Assembly: GCF_003464595.1 (NCBI RefSeq)
Contig: NZ_QRZF01000031.1
Span: forward strand, 255-37,658
Reading direction: 5' to 3'
Length of the DNA stretch: 37,404 bases
DNA from: Bacteroides intestinalis
Lineage (GTDB): Bacteria; Bacteroidota; Bacteroidia; Bacteroidales; Bacteroidaceae
Below the pieces are notes generated by a model that was not told the DNA's origin, searched no databases, and saw only the letters and a list, made by a program, of their open reading frames with translations. Positions 1 to 8,084 of this stretch are shown here, piece by piece. Both the position numbers and the translations under genes were made by a program. Every line of letters begins with the position of its first letter. Position 1 is the first letter of the stretch.

Positions 1-255
1 GAGTTCCGGTCTTCGCCCCTTTGTCCCGAAAAAAATAACGCCGGACGGCTTCGCTGTCCCCAACATTTTTTGTCGTCCAAAACTTTTCTTAATCCCTCCT
101 TCCTTATTGTTGTGTGCCGTAAAAAAAAGGCTCATAAACTCAGATGGGGCATGAAAGCTCAAAAAAAAAGTCGGCAGAAAGAAAAGGCCATCCCGGAAAG
201 GGGTTTTAAAAAAAGGTCTTTAAATCTAGCTGAAGCATAAAATTAGAAGTTTAAC
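1..255 (+). repeat. Leader repeat, copy 1
   Basis: This stretch matches 27542-27795 with five substitutions and one single-base indel, about 97-98 percent identity. Each copy ends in the same TTAAC about 20 bases before the first gene of a plus-strand accessory operon. It holds a small hairpin, GGACGGC-TTC-GCTGTCC at 43-59, and several A-runs. I see no good Bacteroides promoter consensus inside it. The window starts inside the repeat, so it may extend further left. It looks like a shared upstream regulatory or leader element rather than coding sequence. Confidence 0.85.
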
Positions 256-275
256 AAACTAAGTAGCAGAAGTAT

Positions 276-467
276 ATGCAAATCATTCAATTTGTTTTTT
301 CGGTCATCATCGCTCTTTGTGCAGTGGCTATGTTTGTCGGAGCGGTAATAACGCCAAGTCCGATAAAGGTTGTGTCGGTTACGTTGTTGGCTCTTATTTG
401 CCTATTCTCCTTGTTTCTCGTGAAATTGGCTTATTGTGAAATGAAATCTAAAAATGATATACTATGA
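276..467 (+). CDS. Small two-helix membrane protein, unknown
   Basis: A 63-residue protein with two hydrophobic segments (about residues 4-26 and 30-52) and a short charged tail. It is the first gene after leader repeat copy 1, and its stop overlaps the start of the PcfK-like gene as ATGA, which suggests translational coupling in one operon. I do not recognise the family. Small membrane proteins of this sort are common in accessory operons of Bacteroidales plasmids. That it is a real gene rests on the tight coupling and on being collinear with the downstream genes. Confidence 0.6.
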   Translation: MQIIQFVFSVIIALCAVAMFVGAVITPSPIKVVSVTLLALICLFSLFLVKLAYCEMKSKNDIL

Positions 468-874
468 AAGTGTCAGAACAATTTAAAAGTACCATCAAGG
501 CATACCTTGATAATATGGCAGCGGTGGATAGTCTGTTTGCTCCAGTCTATCAAAAACCTACAAAGAATATAGATAATTGCATTACCTATATTTTAAACCA
601 AGTGAAGAAAAGCGGTTGCTGTGGTTTTAGTGATGATGAAATTTTTGGTATGGCGTTGCACTATTATCAGGAAGATAATATTGAGGTGGGTAGCCCATTG
701 AAATGTAATGTAGTCGTAAATCATCATGTTGAATTGTCAGAGGAAGAAAAGAAAGCGGCTCGTGAGGCTGCTATCAAAAAATTGCAGGAGGAAGAATTGG
801 CAAAGTTGAAGAAGCGTCAACAAGCTAAACGTGAGAACAACACCGAAGTACAAACCCAGTTAACTCTTTTTTGA
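464..874 (+). CDS. PcfK-like protein
   Basis: A 136-residue soluble protein resembling the PcfK family, first named from the enterococcal conjugative plasmid pCF10 and common in Bacteroidales mobile elements next to PcfJ. The N-terminal half carries the family-like stretch around NCITYILNQVKKSG and a DDEIFGMALHYY helix. The C-terminal third (from about residue 92) is a strongly charged helix rich in E, K and A, probably a coiled coil. The PcfJ-like gene starts two bases after its stop, so the pair is co-translated. Its biochemical role is not known; the family call rests on remembered sequence pattern plus the PcfK-PcfJ adjacency. Confidence 0.75.
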   Translation: MKVSEQFKSTIKAYLDNMAAVDSLFAPVYQKPTKNIDNCITYILNQVKKSGCCGFSDDEIFGMALHYYQEDNIEVGSPLKCNVVVNHHVELSEEEKKAAREAAIKKLQEEELAKLKKRQQAKRENNTEVQTQLTLF

Positions 875-875
875 T

Positions 876-2123
876 ATGAAACCCAAGACAAAATTACAAA
901 TGGAAATCGTGAATGGGAGCAGGAAGTTAGCTCCCGTTTCAGAGGCTCAAAAGCGTTATGCCTATAAACATTGCTTTGTGCATTATTTCAAGCGTGATGC
1001 AAAGGGGAATTGCTTTTGTTTGGATTGTGGGCATACATGGCGGGATAAGGAAGATAAGAAAAACTGTAAATGTCCTCATTGCGGTATGAACCTGAAATTG
1101 GAGAATAGCAGGAAAAGGACGGCTGTATATAAAGAATATTTTTGTGTGATTACTACATACAAGCAATATCAAGTTATCCGTTTTTTTATGGTGGACTGCC
1201 GGCTGAAAAAAGGGTCTCCGGCTAATTACTTTATAATTGAGGCGGTACAGTGTTGGATGAATAAAGAGGGCAAGACAGAAACGCTGTCTTTGCTGCGGGG
1301 CATGTCTATATTTTATTACGATGCATGGATATATGGAAGTTCTTTGGAATTGCGTAAGCGGAATGTGCATCATGACCGTATTTATGATATTTGCCCGGCA
1401 GTTATCTATCCGAGAATGAAAGTGATACCCGAACTTACGAGGAATGGATTTAAGGGTGCCTTTTATGATATTTGTCCGAGTTCCTTCTTTATGACATTAT
1501 TAACTGATAATCGGATGGAGATATTATATAAGGCAGGGCAAATGAATTTGTTCTTGAGATTTTTAGAGAGAAAATACGGTATAGATAAGTATTGGACGTA
1601 TGTAAAAATCTGTTTAAGACATGACTATGTGATACATGATGCGGACTTGTGGCTGGACTATGTGGATATGCTGATAGAAAATAAATTGGATGCGAGAAAT
1701 CCTCATTATTTGTGTCCGTTGAATGTAGAAGAAGCGCATGATTGGGTGATGGGGAAATGTAAGAAAAAATATTCTGAAAAGGATGAAAAAGACTATATTG
1801 CTGCCAAATCACGTTTCTTTAATCTTTCGTTTGCGGATGGAAATATTATGGTTCGGGTATTGGAAAGCCTTTCGGACTTTTACAAAGAGGGAAAGTTGCT
1901 GCATCATTGTGTATTCAGCAACGCCTATTATAAGAGAGAAGATTCGTTGATAATGTCGGCAACGGTGGATGGAAGGCGCATGGAAACGGTGGAGTTTTCA
2001 CTTAGCAGGATGGAGGTGTGCCAGTGTCGTGGAAAGTCTAACCAATTATCAGCCTATCATGACCGGATTCTGAATTTGGTACGGGATAATATACCGTTGA
2101 TAAGGGAAAGGATGGTAGTGTAA
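876..2123 (+). CDS. PcfJ-like protein with zinc ribbon
   Basis: A 415-residue protein of the PcfJ family found on conjugative plasmids and integrative elements. It has an N-terminal zinc-ribbon-like module (C48/C51 and C66/C69), a long middle region, and a C-terminal part with the conserved look of PcfJ (LLHHCVFSNAYYKR, then VEFSL and CQCRGKSN near residues 340-395). The zinc ribbon suggests nucleic-acid or protein binding, but no catalytic motif is evident. It is the last gene of the first accessory operon and is followed by strong hairpins at 2131-2184. Its function in transfer is not established. Confidence 0.75.
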   Translation: MKPKTKLQMEIVNGSRKLAPVSEAQKRYAYKHCFVHYFKRDAKGNCFCLDCGHTWRDKEDKKNCKCPHCGMNLKLENSRKRTAVYKEYFCVITTYKQYQVIRFFMVDCRLKKGSPANYFIIEAVQCWMNKEGKTETLSLLRGMSIFYYDAWIYGSSLELRKRNVHHDRIYDICPAVIYPRMKVIPELTRNGFKGAFYDICPSSFFMTLLTDNRMEILYKAGQMNLFLRFLERKYGIDKYWTYVKICLRHDYVIHDADLWLDYVDMLIENKLDARNPHYLCPLNVEEAHDWVMGKCKKKYSEKDEKDYIAAKSRFFNLSFADGNIMVRVLESLSDFYKEGKLLHHCVFSNAYYKREDSLIMSATVDGRRMETVEFSLSRMEVCQCRGKSNQLSAYHDRILNLVRDNIPLIRERMVV

Positions 2124-2130
2124 TGAATAG

Positions 2131-2165
2131 CCCACACATCTAAATGTGTGGGAGTTCTTTTTTGG
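2131..2165 (+). terminator. Rho-independent terminator after the PcfJ-like gene
   Basis: CCCACACAT-CTAA-ATGTGTGGG forms a perfect 9-bp stem with a 4-base loop, followed by AGTTCTTTTTTGG. It begins 8 bases after the stop codon of the PcfJ-like gene. Confidence 0.85.
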
Positions 2166-2184
2166 AAGACGCCCAAAAAAGAAC
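2154..2184. terminator. Second hairpin, probably bidirectional terminator
   Basis: GTTCTTTTTTGG-AAGACGC-CCAAAAAAGAAC is a perfect 12-bp inverted repeat with T-runs on both strands. It sits between the converging PcfJ-like gene (+) and the end of the transfer operon (-), so it could stop transcription from both sides. A closely related hairpin lies at 29232-29254 after the other accessory operon. Confidence 0.7.
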
Positions 2185-2222
2185 CCCAAAAAACGTTGTC
2201 GCTACACATCGTTACGCTCGGA

Positions 2223-2708
2223 TTATTTGCTTGTCGGCTTTAGTTTGCCGATACATTTTTCCATGTCGGGGGACAATAGGAAAGAAGCCGTCTTTTTCTG
2301 CTGCACCCCTGAGTGTGGCTGGACGATGGCATACCTGCATTTTAATATCTTGCCGATAACTTCCGTACTGTCACGGTGCAGGTACATGGCTTTCATGGCA
2401 TCCGTTGCTTTCAGGCTTTTTTCGGCTTCCATATAGGCGGAAAAGGACGGTTTGAATAAGGCACGGGGACTTTCCGCTTTCTGTATGACAGCGGATAATT
2501 GTGCGCTTTTGTTGTTCAGGTAGCACAGGCTGTCCGATACGGTGACGTCTTCTGTTTCCAACACTTCCAGTAGTTCGAACTTTAAATCCGTCCAGGTGCC
2601 GTGAGAATCTGTCTGAACCCATTCCGCAATGGCCTTCTCATAGCCGGGTTTGCTGCATGAGGAAAAGGCAATGAGCAGCATACAAAAAAATAAATGCTTG
2701 ATATTCAT
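2223..2708 (-). CDS. Lipoprotein, last gene of the transfer operon
   Basis: A 161-residue protein with a typical lipoprotein signal: a basic N-terminus, a hydrophobic core and a lipobox-like FSSC around residue 18, so it is probably anchored in the cell envelope. The mature part is mixed helix with no motif I recognise. It follows the Toprim gene with a short gap and is the promoter-distal gene of the transfer operon. Small lipoproteins in this place in conjugative elements can act in entry exclusion or in stabilising the channel, but nothing in the sequence proves either. Confidence 0.7.
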   Translation of the reverse strand: MNIKHLFFCMLLIAFSSCSKPGYEKAIAEWVQTDSHGTWTDLKFELLEVLETEDVTVSDSLCYLNNKSAQLSAVIQKAESPRALFKPSFSAYMEAEKSLKATDAMKAMYLHRDSTEVIGKILKCRYAIVQPHSGVQQKKTASFLLSPDMEKCIGKLKPTSK

Positions 2709-2761
2709 ATTGATCTGATTTTATAGGTTGTCGTATTATGTGATGGAGCAAATCTATGAGG

Positions 2762-3787
2762 TTACTGGCCGTCCTCCGTGGAGGAACAGATGCCACACGA
2801 GATTTTCAGATCATCGTTCCAATCCTTGTTTTCCGAAAGTTCGACGTTCTTCAGTTTCCGTACCTTGTTGCGGAGTTCATCGTTACTCAGGCTCTCGACA
2901 TCAGTCGTATCGCCATGAAAGTAACGATGCAGCCATAGAGTGTACTTGTGCCCTTGTTTGTCGTTGTCAAAGATGCTCCGGAGCTCCTTTACCTGGTTCT
3001 TGTCAAGAATCAGGCGTAATAGCCTCATTTGTCCTTCCGTGAATGTCCCTTCCGTAGATACATATACAAGATTGAGGTCGTTTCCGGAATGGCGTAATTG
3101 ATAGTGGGAGATACAGTCTATAAATGACTCCCCAATGTAGAGAATGTCTATCGGGCGGCTTTTGTCATGGTTGCTGGTCGCCAGACAGTCGAACTTGCCA
3201 CCGATAATCCCTTTGAATGTTTCATTTCGTTGAGAAATGGCTTGCACACCGTTTTCATTGTACATCTTGATGCACACGTTGCGGTAAACACTCCCTTTGT
3301 TCTTTACCTCACGGATAAAGAAAGTGTCTTTGAAGAACCGGCTTTCAATGCTTTCTTTCAGGATACCTCTTTTCTGGAGATAATTGCCCTTGTAGGGTTG
3401 TAGCTGGCTCAAGTAGAATTGAAGTTCGTCCGCTCTCATGCTTGTGTTACCTACTTCATACCGGCTTTTTTCGGGTGTCGTGATGCGGTTGGTGTTGATG
3501 TAGTTCTGAAGGATCTCCCCCACCTCGCGCAAGGACGGCATTTTTCCGGTTGTTTCAAATAGATGTTCCTGCATCAGATCCATGATACTGCGGCCACGCA
3601 CGCTGTCACTATGCACGTCCCAATAGGTGTATTGGTTCTGCGAGTTCCGCTTGATGACGATGGTATGCGTTCCGTTGCTCATTTTGGGACAGGAGTTGGA
3701 AGAGCCTTCCACGATTTTCCATCCTAGTTCCAGCAGGAAATCGGGCAGAGAAATGGTTGTTTTTATCTGATTGAAATCGACTTTCAT
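2762..3787 (-). CDS. Toprim-domain primase-like protein
   Basis: A 341-residue protein with primase-like architecture. The N-terminal 70 residues resemble the CHC2-type region of Bacteroides TraP/primase proteins in layout (a substrate-loop-like TYWDVHSDSVRGRSIMDLM) but keep only one cysteine, so no zinc can be bound in the usual way. The C-terminal half is a Toprim fold with the catalytic-type Glu at E220 (ILYIGESFID) and the DxD motif D274-N-D276. Toprim domains coordinate metal for nucleotidyl or strand-transfer chemistry. A likely role is priming or processing the transferred strand. It lies between two lipoprotein genes at the distal end of the transfer operon. Confidence 0.75.
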   Translation of the reverse strand: MKVDFNQIKTTISLPDFLLELGWKIVEGSSNSCPKMSNGTHTIVIKRNSQNQYTYWDVHSDSVRGRSIMDLMQEHLFETTGKMPSLREVGEILQNYINTNRITTPEKSRYEVGNTSMRADELQFYLSQLQPYKGNYLQKRGILKESIESRFFKDTFFIREVKNKGSVYRNVCIKMYNENGVQAISQRNETFKGIIGGKFDCLATSNHDKSRPIDILYIGESFIDCISHYQLRHSGNDLNLVYVSTEGTFTEGQMRLLRLILDKNQVKELRSIFDNDKQGHKYTLWLHRYFHGDTTDVESLSNDELRNKVRKLKNVELSENKDWNDDLKISCGICSSTEDGQ

Positions 3788-3847
3788 AACGTTGACTGGA
3801 TTAGTTGAATCTCATTTTATCTGAGCTTAGATTATAAATGAGAAAGA

Positions 3848-3866
3848 TTATCTTTCATAAAGATAA
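3848..3866. repeat. Inverted repeat upstream of the Toprim gene
   Basis: TTATCTTT-CAT-AAAGATAA is a perfect 8-bp inverted repeat in the AT-rich gap between the Toprim gene and the upstream lipoprotein gene. On the minus strand it contains TATCTTTA, one base off the Bacteroidetes -7 consensus TAnnTTTG. It could be a secondary promoter or operator for the last two genes of the operon. Confidence 0.4.
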
Positions 3867-3922
3867 GAAATATCATCTAAATATGGAAGAGAAAGTATAT
3901 GTTTTTTGATTCGTCTGCATTT

Positions 3923-4342
3923 TTATTTCAAGGTACTGTAAACCAAATCAACAGTAGTGTCTATACCGGGAACGGCCTCCAACTGTTTGCTCTGGTTGAA
4001 TACGCTTTCCCCGTCTTTTTTTATCTGCATGGTGATGATAGCACTCTCTTTTGAATAGAGAATGCCTTGCACGGTAATTTGGCTGACAGGCTTTTCCGTG
4101 CTGTATTCCGCTTTATCGGTGAAACTCTCATCTACGGAAGCTGCGGAGGTACCGGTGCGTTCGTTCCTGAATCTCACGCCGTCAAGATTATATATATGCA
4201 CACTGCCTTTGGGTGAGGAACCGGTTACGGCTACGGTGATGTGATACATGCCGGCTTTGTCTGTTTCCGATTGGATTTCCTCTTTGTTGCATGAAGCGGC
4301 CAATAAGCAGGCTGCCGCTAATAATGAATGAATTTTTCTCAT
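3923..4342 (-). CDS. Envelope lipoprotein, unknown
   Basis: A 139-residue lipoprotein: signal peptide with the lipobox LAASC (Cys at about residue 18), followed by a predicted beta-rich domain with alternating short strands (YHITVAVTG, GSVHIYNL, SQITVQGIL, AIITMQIKKDG). The fold looks like a small immunoglobulin-like or other beta-sandwich domain. It starts 22 bases after the end of the coupling-protein gene and belongs to the same operon. The family is not recognised; an envelope or surface role in mating is inferred only from position. Confidence 0.7.
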   Translation of the reverse strand: MRKIHSLLAAACLLAASCNKEEIQSETDKAGMYHITVAVTGSSPKGSVHIYNLDGVRFRNERTGTSAASVDESFTDKAEYSTEKPVSQITVQGILYSKESAIITMQIKKDGESVFNQSKQLEAVPGIDTTVDLVYSTLK

Positions 4343-4364
4343 GGTAGGATTCTTTTGTTGAATG

Positions 4365-6311
4365 TTATCGGATGATTTTTTGTTCTGTCTTGTGTGTCCC
4401 GGTTGGCGGAACTGCTGACTTTTCTTTTAATTTGTCCTCTATCTTTTTGAGGATGGCGTTGACATCTTCAATGATTTTGATGTAGTTCTGCTGGATAATC
4501 TCTTCCAGGATTTCCAGTTCCATCTCTTCTTTGCCGTTGCCCAGTTTGACCGGTAAGGAGAAACGGGGTATCTCCTTCTCTTCAAAACGGCACATATCCA
4601 TCTGCACGCTGAAGAATGGCGGCTTGCCTCCGGCAATCTTGCCAATGAAGTGTCCGGCTGCTTGTCCGGCAATGTCCCTTGCCTTTAAGACTTTTTCTTT
4701 TTGCAGGCTCTCCGTGACACTGTTATTGCCACCGGCTTGGTGTGAATAAGATTCTTGCGCTTCTTTCTTCTCCCCAAGCAAGTTCTCGATGTCTTTGGCG
4801 GTCTTCTCATTTCCGGTCATACCGTAAGCCTGCGTTCCGCAGGAGGCTTTCAGGATGTTGGCACTTTTCTCTCCATAGTCCCTGACCGCTTGGTTGAAGT
4901 CCTGAACGGCGAGAATGGTAGCGACATTGTGCTTCCGGGCGGTTCCGATGAAAGTGTCAATGCCTTGCAACAGGATGGTCGGAAATTCATCTACCATGAA
5001 TATGCTGGTCGCTTTGCCGGGATTGTTCATCTGTGACATCAAGACGCTGCCGATGCAGGAAATAGCAGGGGAAACGGCTTCCTTGATGGTGGGCGCATTG
5101 CCTACGCATAACAGCGTTGGGTGTTCCTTGTTGGTTATATCCAAAGAGAACTCTTCTTCGGGAAGTGGCGACAACACCCAGAAGATGTATTTGTTGTTCA
5201 GGAGTACCAACGGAGTCTGTGCGGATGATACGGCTCCGGCTGTCTGCTGTTGTGCACCCAGTTTCCAGGCGGTCAGCATGGAGGACATGTTCAATGCGAT
5301 TTCAGGATCTTCCGACAGCCAGTGGAATACTAGGTTGCTGTCAGAAAGGGCAAGGGCTATCACATGGGGCAGCGTACAGATACCAAGCTTCCTTTCCTTG
5401 AAACATTTATAGGCGATTGAATAGACGTAGTTGATGGCATTGTTGGCCCAAAAGTCGGTCTTTTCCTTCCAGCTTGCTTCCAGATTCTTCATCAGTGTCA
5501 TGATGATATTGCGGATGAATAGCGATTCGTTTCCCTTTGACATGTATTGCGGAGAAAGTACGTTCACCCTGACCGTGCGTGACATATCCACAAAGTTGAT
5601 ATAGGCGAAACGGGGTGTTTCCATCCCCTTGTTCCGGAAATGTTCGATGCTTCCGTATGCGATACGTGAGAGGATGGGTGACTTGTCCTTGGTGGGATCA
5701 CCCTCCCAATCGTACACGAATCCGGCATAGTTGCGCTCGGCGCACTGGTAGATGATTCCCTTGATCCAGCTCTCTGATTTACCGCTTCCCGGACCGCCGT
5801 CGATATAGACATTCTGCTGCGGCTTATGGATGACCAGCGGCCCGGAGGCGGTTTCAAAGCGGAAGTAGAAAGCCGATTCTTCCCGGCTTAACCCGAAAAT
5901 GCTATCATCGGATTGGGCATGACGCCGGATGAAATAAGGCAGAGTCTTGATGACAAGCAGCGTGTACGCTACGAATAGAATGGGAAATACAAATAGGTTA
6001 TACCACGCTGATAACCGGCTGAATCCGACAACCAGCATGGATGCCGTAACCAGTGTCATACTGGTGTAAACCCATTTCTTGTTTTCGTCTTTCACTTTGC
6101 CAACCGGAAAGAGAAAAGCGAGGCCTCCGATCAGGATAACGTAGAGAAACCGGAATAGGATATCCTTCTCCATCAGCCTTTCCCACATGGCCGGATTACG
6201 TAGTGGAGCGTATAATCCCGTAACGATAGCCCACTGAAACAGTACGGCTGTCCCGATGAGCGTGGATAGCAGGATCAGGATGAATGACAGGTCTTTCTTC
6301 TCTCTTTCCAT
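4365..6311 (-). CDS. VirD4/TraG-type coupling protein (T4CP)
   Basis: A 648-residue type IV coupling protein, the inner-membrane ATPase that links the relaxase-DNA complex to the secretion channel. The N-terminus has several hydrophobic segments within residues 10-130. The Walker A motif GGPGSGKS is at 172-179, and a Walker B-like segment SIFMVDEFPT follows in the middle, with a TrwB/TraD-like region (GTARKHNVATILAVQDFNQ) after it. The C-terminal tail is charged and probably binds cargo. It is the only coupling protein in the window, so it probably serves the relaxase at 24047. SSB lies immediately upstream. Confidence 0.92.
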   Translation of the reverse strand: MEREKKDLSFILILLSTLIGTAVLFQWAIVTGLYAPLRNPAMWERLMEKDILFRFLYVILIGGLAFLFPVGKVKDENKKWVYTSMTLVTASMLVVGFSRLSAWYNLFVFPILFVAYTLLVIKTLPYFIRRHAQSDDSIFGLSREESAFYFRFETASGPLVIHKPQQNVYIDGGPGSGKSESWIKGIIYQCAERNYAGFVYDWEGDPTKDKSPILSRIAYGSIEHFRNKGMETPRFAYINFVDMSRTVRVNVLSPQYMSKGNESLFIRNIIMTLMKNLEASWKEKTDFWANNAINYVYSIAYKCFKERKLGICTLPHVIALALSDSNLVFHWLSEDPEIALNMSSMLTAWKLGAQQQTAGAVSSAQTPLVLLNNKYIFWVLSPLPEEEFSLDITNKEHPTLLCVGNAPTIKEAVSPAISCIGSVLMSQMNNPGKATSIFMVDEFPTILLQGIDTFIGTARKHNVATILAVQDFNQAVRDYGEKSANILKASCGTQAYGMTGNEKTAKDIENLLGEKKEAQESYSHQAGGNNSVTESLQKEKVLKARDIAGQAAGHFIGKIAGGKPPFFSVQMDMCRFEEKEIPRFSLPVKLGNGKEEMELEILEEIIQQNYIKIIEDVNAILKKIEDKLKEKSAVPPTGTHKTEQKIIR

Positions 6312-6322
6312 GGCCGTTGCTG

Positions 6323-6664
6323 TTATTGGGGTTGTCCGGATGCCGTTCCGTCACCGCTCTCTTTTTTCTCTGCCTTTCCCAGTAACTCAATGCGTGAGAC
6401 GGTCAGGCTGACGGATGGGATGTGGCTACCGTCATCCTTCTGGAATACATCGGCATACACATCGCCGCAGACATATACCTGTGTCCCTTTTTTCAGATAC
6501 TCAAAGACTTTACTCTCGTAATTCACGAAACAGCATACCCATAGGGTCTGTTCCTCGTTGTTCACGTTCTTGTACTTGGTGGATACATGGAAGTTGAATC
6601 CTTTTCCGTTCTTGTTCTGCCGGGCATCCGCACCGACATAACCGATAATTTGTCCTGTAAACAT
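6323..6664 (-). CDS. ssb: Single-stranded DNA-binding protein
   Basis: A 113-residue SSB with an OB-fold: MFTGQIIGYVGADARQN, then NFHVSTKYKN, TLWVCCFVNYESKVFEYLKKGTQVYVCGDV. The start is placed at the ATG at 6664 because SSBs begin directly with this strand; an in-frame ATG at 6706 would add 14 residues inside the upstream gene. It is shorter than chromosomal SSBs and lacks the usual acidic tip that recruits repair proteins, ending in SGDGTASGQPQ. Plasmid SSBs coat the incoming strand in recipients and are typical of leading or transfer regions. Confidence 0.88.
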   Translation of the reverse strand: MFTGQIIGYVGADARQNKNGKGFNFHVSTKYKNVNNEEQTLWVCCFVNYESKVFEYLKKGTQVYVCGDVYADVFQKDDGSHIPSVSLTVSRIELLGKAEKKESGDGTASGQPQ

Positions 6665-6683
6665 AATGATGGTTTTTAAAAGT

Positions 6684-7877
6684 TTATAATCCGAGCTGTG
6701 GCTCATTCATATTTTTCATGGCTGGCTCCGCTTCCATGGAAGGCAGCGAAATGCCGAAAGTGCTGTGTAGCGTTTCAAGGTTGTCGGCTGTAGGATGGTT
6801 TGCCGCAACACTTTCCAATAACCGTGATGAAGGGGTAAAACCTTCGTTTTTCATCTGCTCCAATACCGGACGGTTGTCTTGCAGGACGGCCTGCGTGAAC
6901 CGTTCCTCCGGTGTGAGGTACTGTTCCATCCGTGCGGTATGTTCCTGAATCATATTGCTGGCTTTTCCTACATCGGCAAGGATGTTGTAGATGAATTTGG
7001 GATCTTCTTTCAAGGCTCCCAGCCAGTTTTTTAGATACATGGCATTTTCTTCCCGGATATGGGTGGATATTCCCAGGCTTTGCCCGACGGTAGCGGAGGT
7101 GAGTTCGGCAACCAGTTCCTCTTTGGCATATTGCTTGTCTCCGAAAATCACGCCTTTTTCCCGGTTCAGATGCTCAGGTTCTCCAGTCGAGTGCGCCATC
7201 TCATGCAGTAGTGTGGAGTAGAAATTCTCTCCGTCCTTAAACTGCCCCTTCAGGGGTACGACGATATGGTTATCTTCTCCCCTTGCATGGTAAGCACTAT
7301 TTCCTTCCTTGGAATAAATGGGGCAGATCCATTGCTGTTCCCGTACCATCGCATCAATCAGAGGCACGGTGAGCATCCCTTGCTCGTCCTTGATGGCCGG
7401 TATCTTGAATTGCTCCTTCAATGCTTCCCATTTCTCCGGTTTCGTTTCCTGAAGATTGGTCTGCTGTACGTTGAACACATTGTATGTCTTCAGAAACGGC
7501 GTGACCTTATATTCCTGCTGCTCGTTTTTATCCAGGTTCTTATATACGTCGAAAGGTATTTTCTTTCCGTTCTTGTCTCTTACTGAGAAATTCCAGTAAA
7601 TGACTGGGAATGACTTTTCTCCTTTCAGTATGTTAAGGCCGTTGTCTTTGGCTTGCATGAAGGTCATATAGACCGGCAGGCTGTACTGCTCTTTTTCCGA
7701 AAGTAGAAACAACATGAAGGAATTTACTCCGTTGTAGGTTCTTCCCTCGATATTTTGCGGAAGTCCCCCACCCTTTATCCCGAACCAAGGCTTTTGCCAG
7801 TTGTCTTCCACCTGCTTTATCTTTTCGATCATCAGTTCGGCGAAACGCTGTAATGCTTTATCACTTGCTGTATCCAT
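6684..7877 (-). CDS. ArdC-like antirestriction/zincin protein
   Basis: A 397-residue protein of the ArdC type: an N-terminal ssDNA-binding-like domain (DUF1738-like, about residues 5-125) followed by a zincin metallopeptidase-like domain with H225-E-M-A-H229 and a downstream Glu-rich region (KEELVAELTSATVG). ArdC of plasmid pSa protects incoming DNA and is reported to travel with the transferred strand. The extra C-terminal segment (about residues 330-377, 6747-6890) is homologous to repeats in the DUF3945 protein and in HipA2, which is unusual. It lies in the transfer operon between a 61-residue protein and SSB. Confidence 0.85.
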   Translation of the reverse strand: MDTASDKALQRFAELMIEKIKQVEDNWQKPWFGIKGGGLPQNIEGRTYNGVNSFMLFLLSEKEQYSLPVYMTFMQAKDNGLNILKGEKSFPVIYWNFSVRDKNGKKIPFDVYKNLDKNEQQEYKVTPFLKTYNVFNVQQTNLQETKPEKWEALKEQFKIPAIKDEQGMLTVPLIDAMVREQQWICPIYSKEGNSAYHARGEDNHIVVPLKGQFKDGENFYSTLLHEMAHSTGEPEHLNREKGVIFGDKQYAKEELVAELTSATVGQSLGISTHIREENAMYLKNWLGALKEDPKFIYNILADVGKASNMIQEHTARMEQYLTPEERFTQAVLQDNRPVLEQMKNEGFTPSSRLLESVAANHPTADNLETLHSTFGISLPSMEAEPAMKNMNEPQLGL

Positions 7878-7880
7878 GAT

Positions 7881-8066
7881 TTATTGGTATAGATTTCTGT
7901 TCTCGTAATCAAGCAGCCATTCTCTGGCCGTTTGGTTGTTTGTCTCTTGCTGCTTGGCAGCCATCTCTTCTTGATAGGCTTGTGCAAGCTCTTCCTGTGC
8001 AAGTAGAAACTCTAAGTCACTGATTTCTCCTGCAATGTTTTTCTGTACTAATTCATCGTAATCCAT
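7881..8066 (-). CDS. Small acidic helical protein, unknown
   Basis: A 61-residue hydrophilic protein, almost entirely predicted helix and rich in E and Q (LEFLLAQEELAQAYQEEMAAKQQE). It starts 18 bases after the DUF3945 gene ends and stops 3 bases before the ArdC-like gene, so it is translated within the operon. The family is not recognised. A partner or anti-protein role for one neighbour is conceivable but unsupported. Confidence 0.6.
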   Translation of the reverse strand: MDYDELVQKNIAGEISDLEFLLAQEELAQAYQEEMAAKQQETNNQTAREWLLDYENRNLYQ

Positions 8067-8084
8067 AATTCCTGATTTTTTAGG

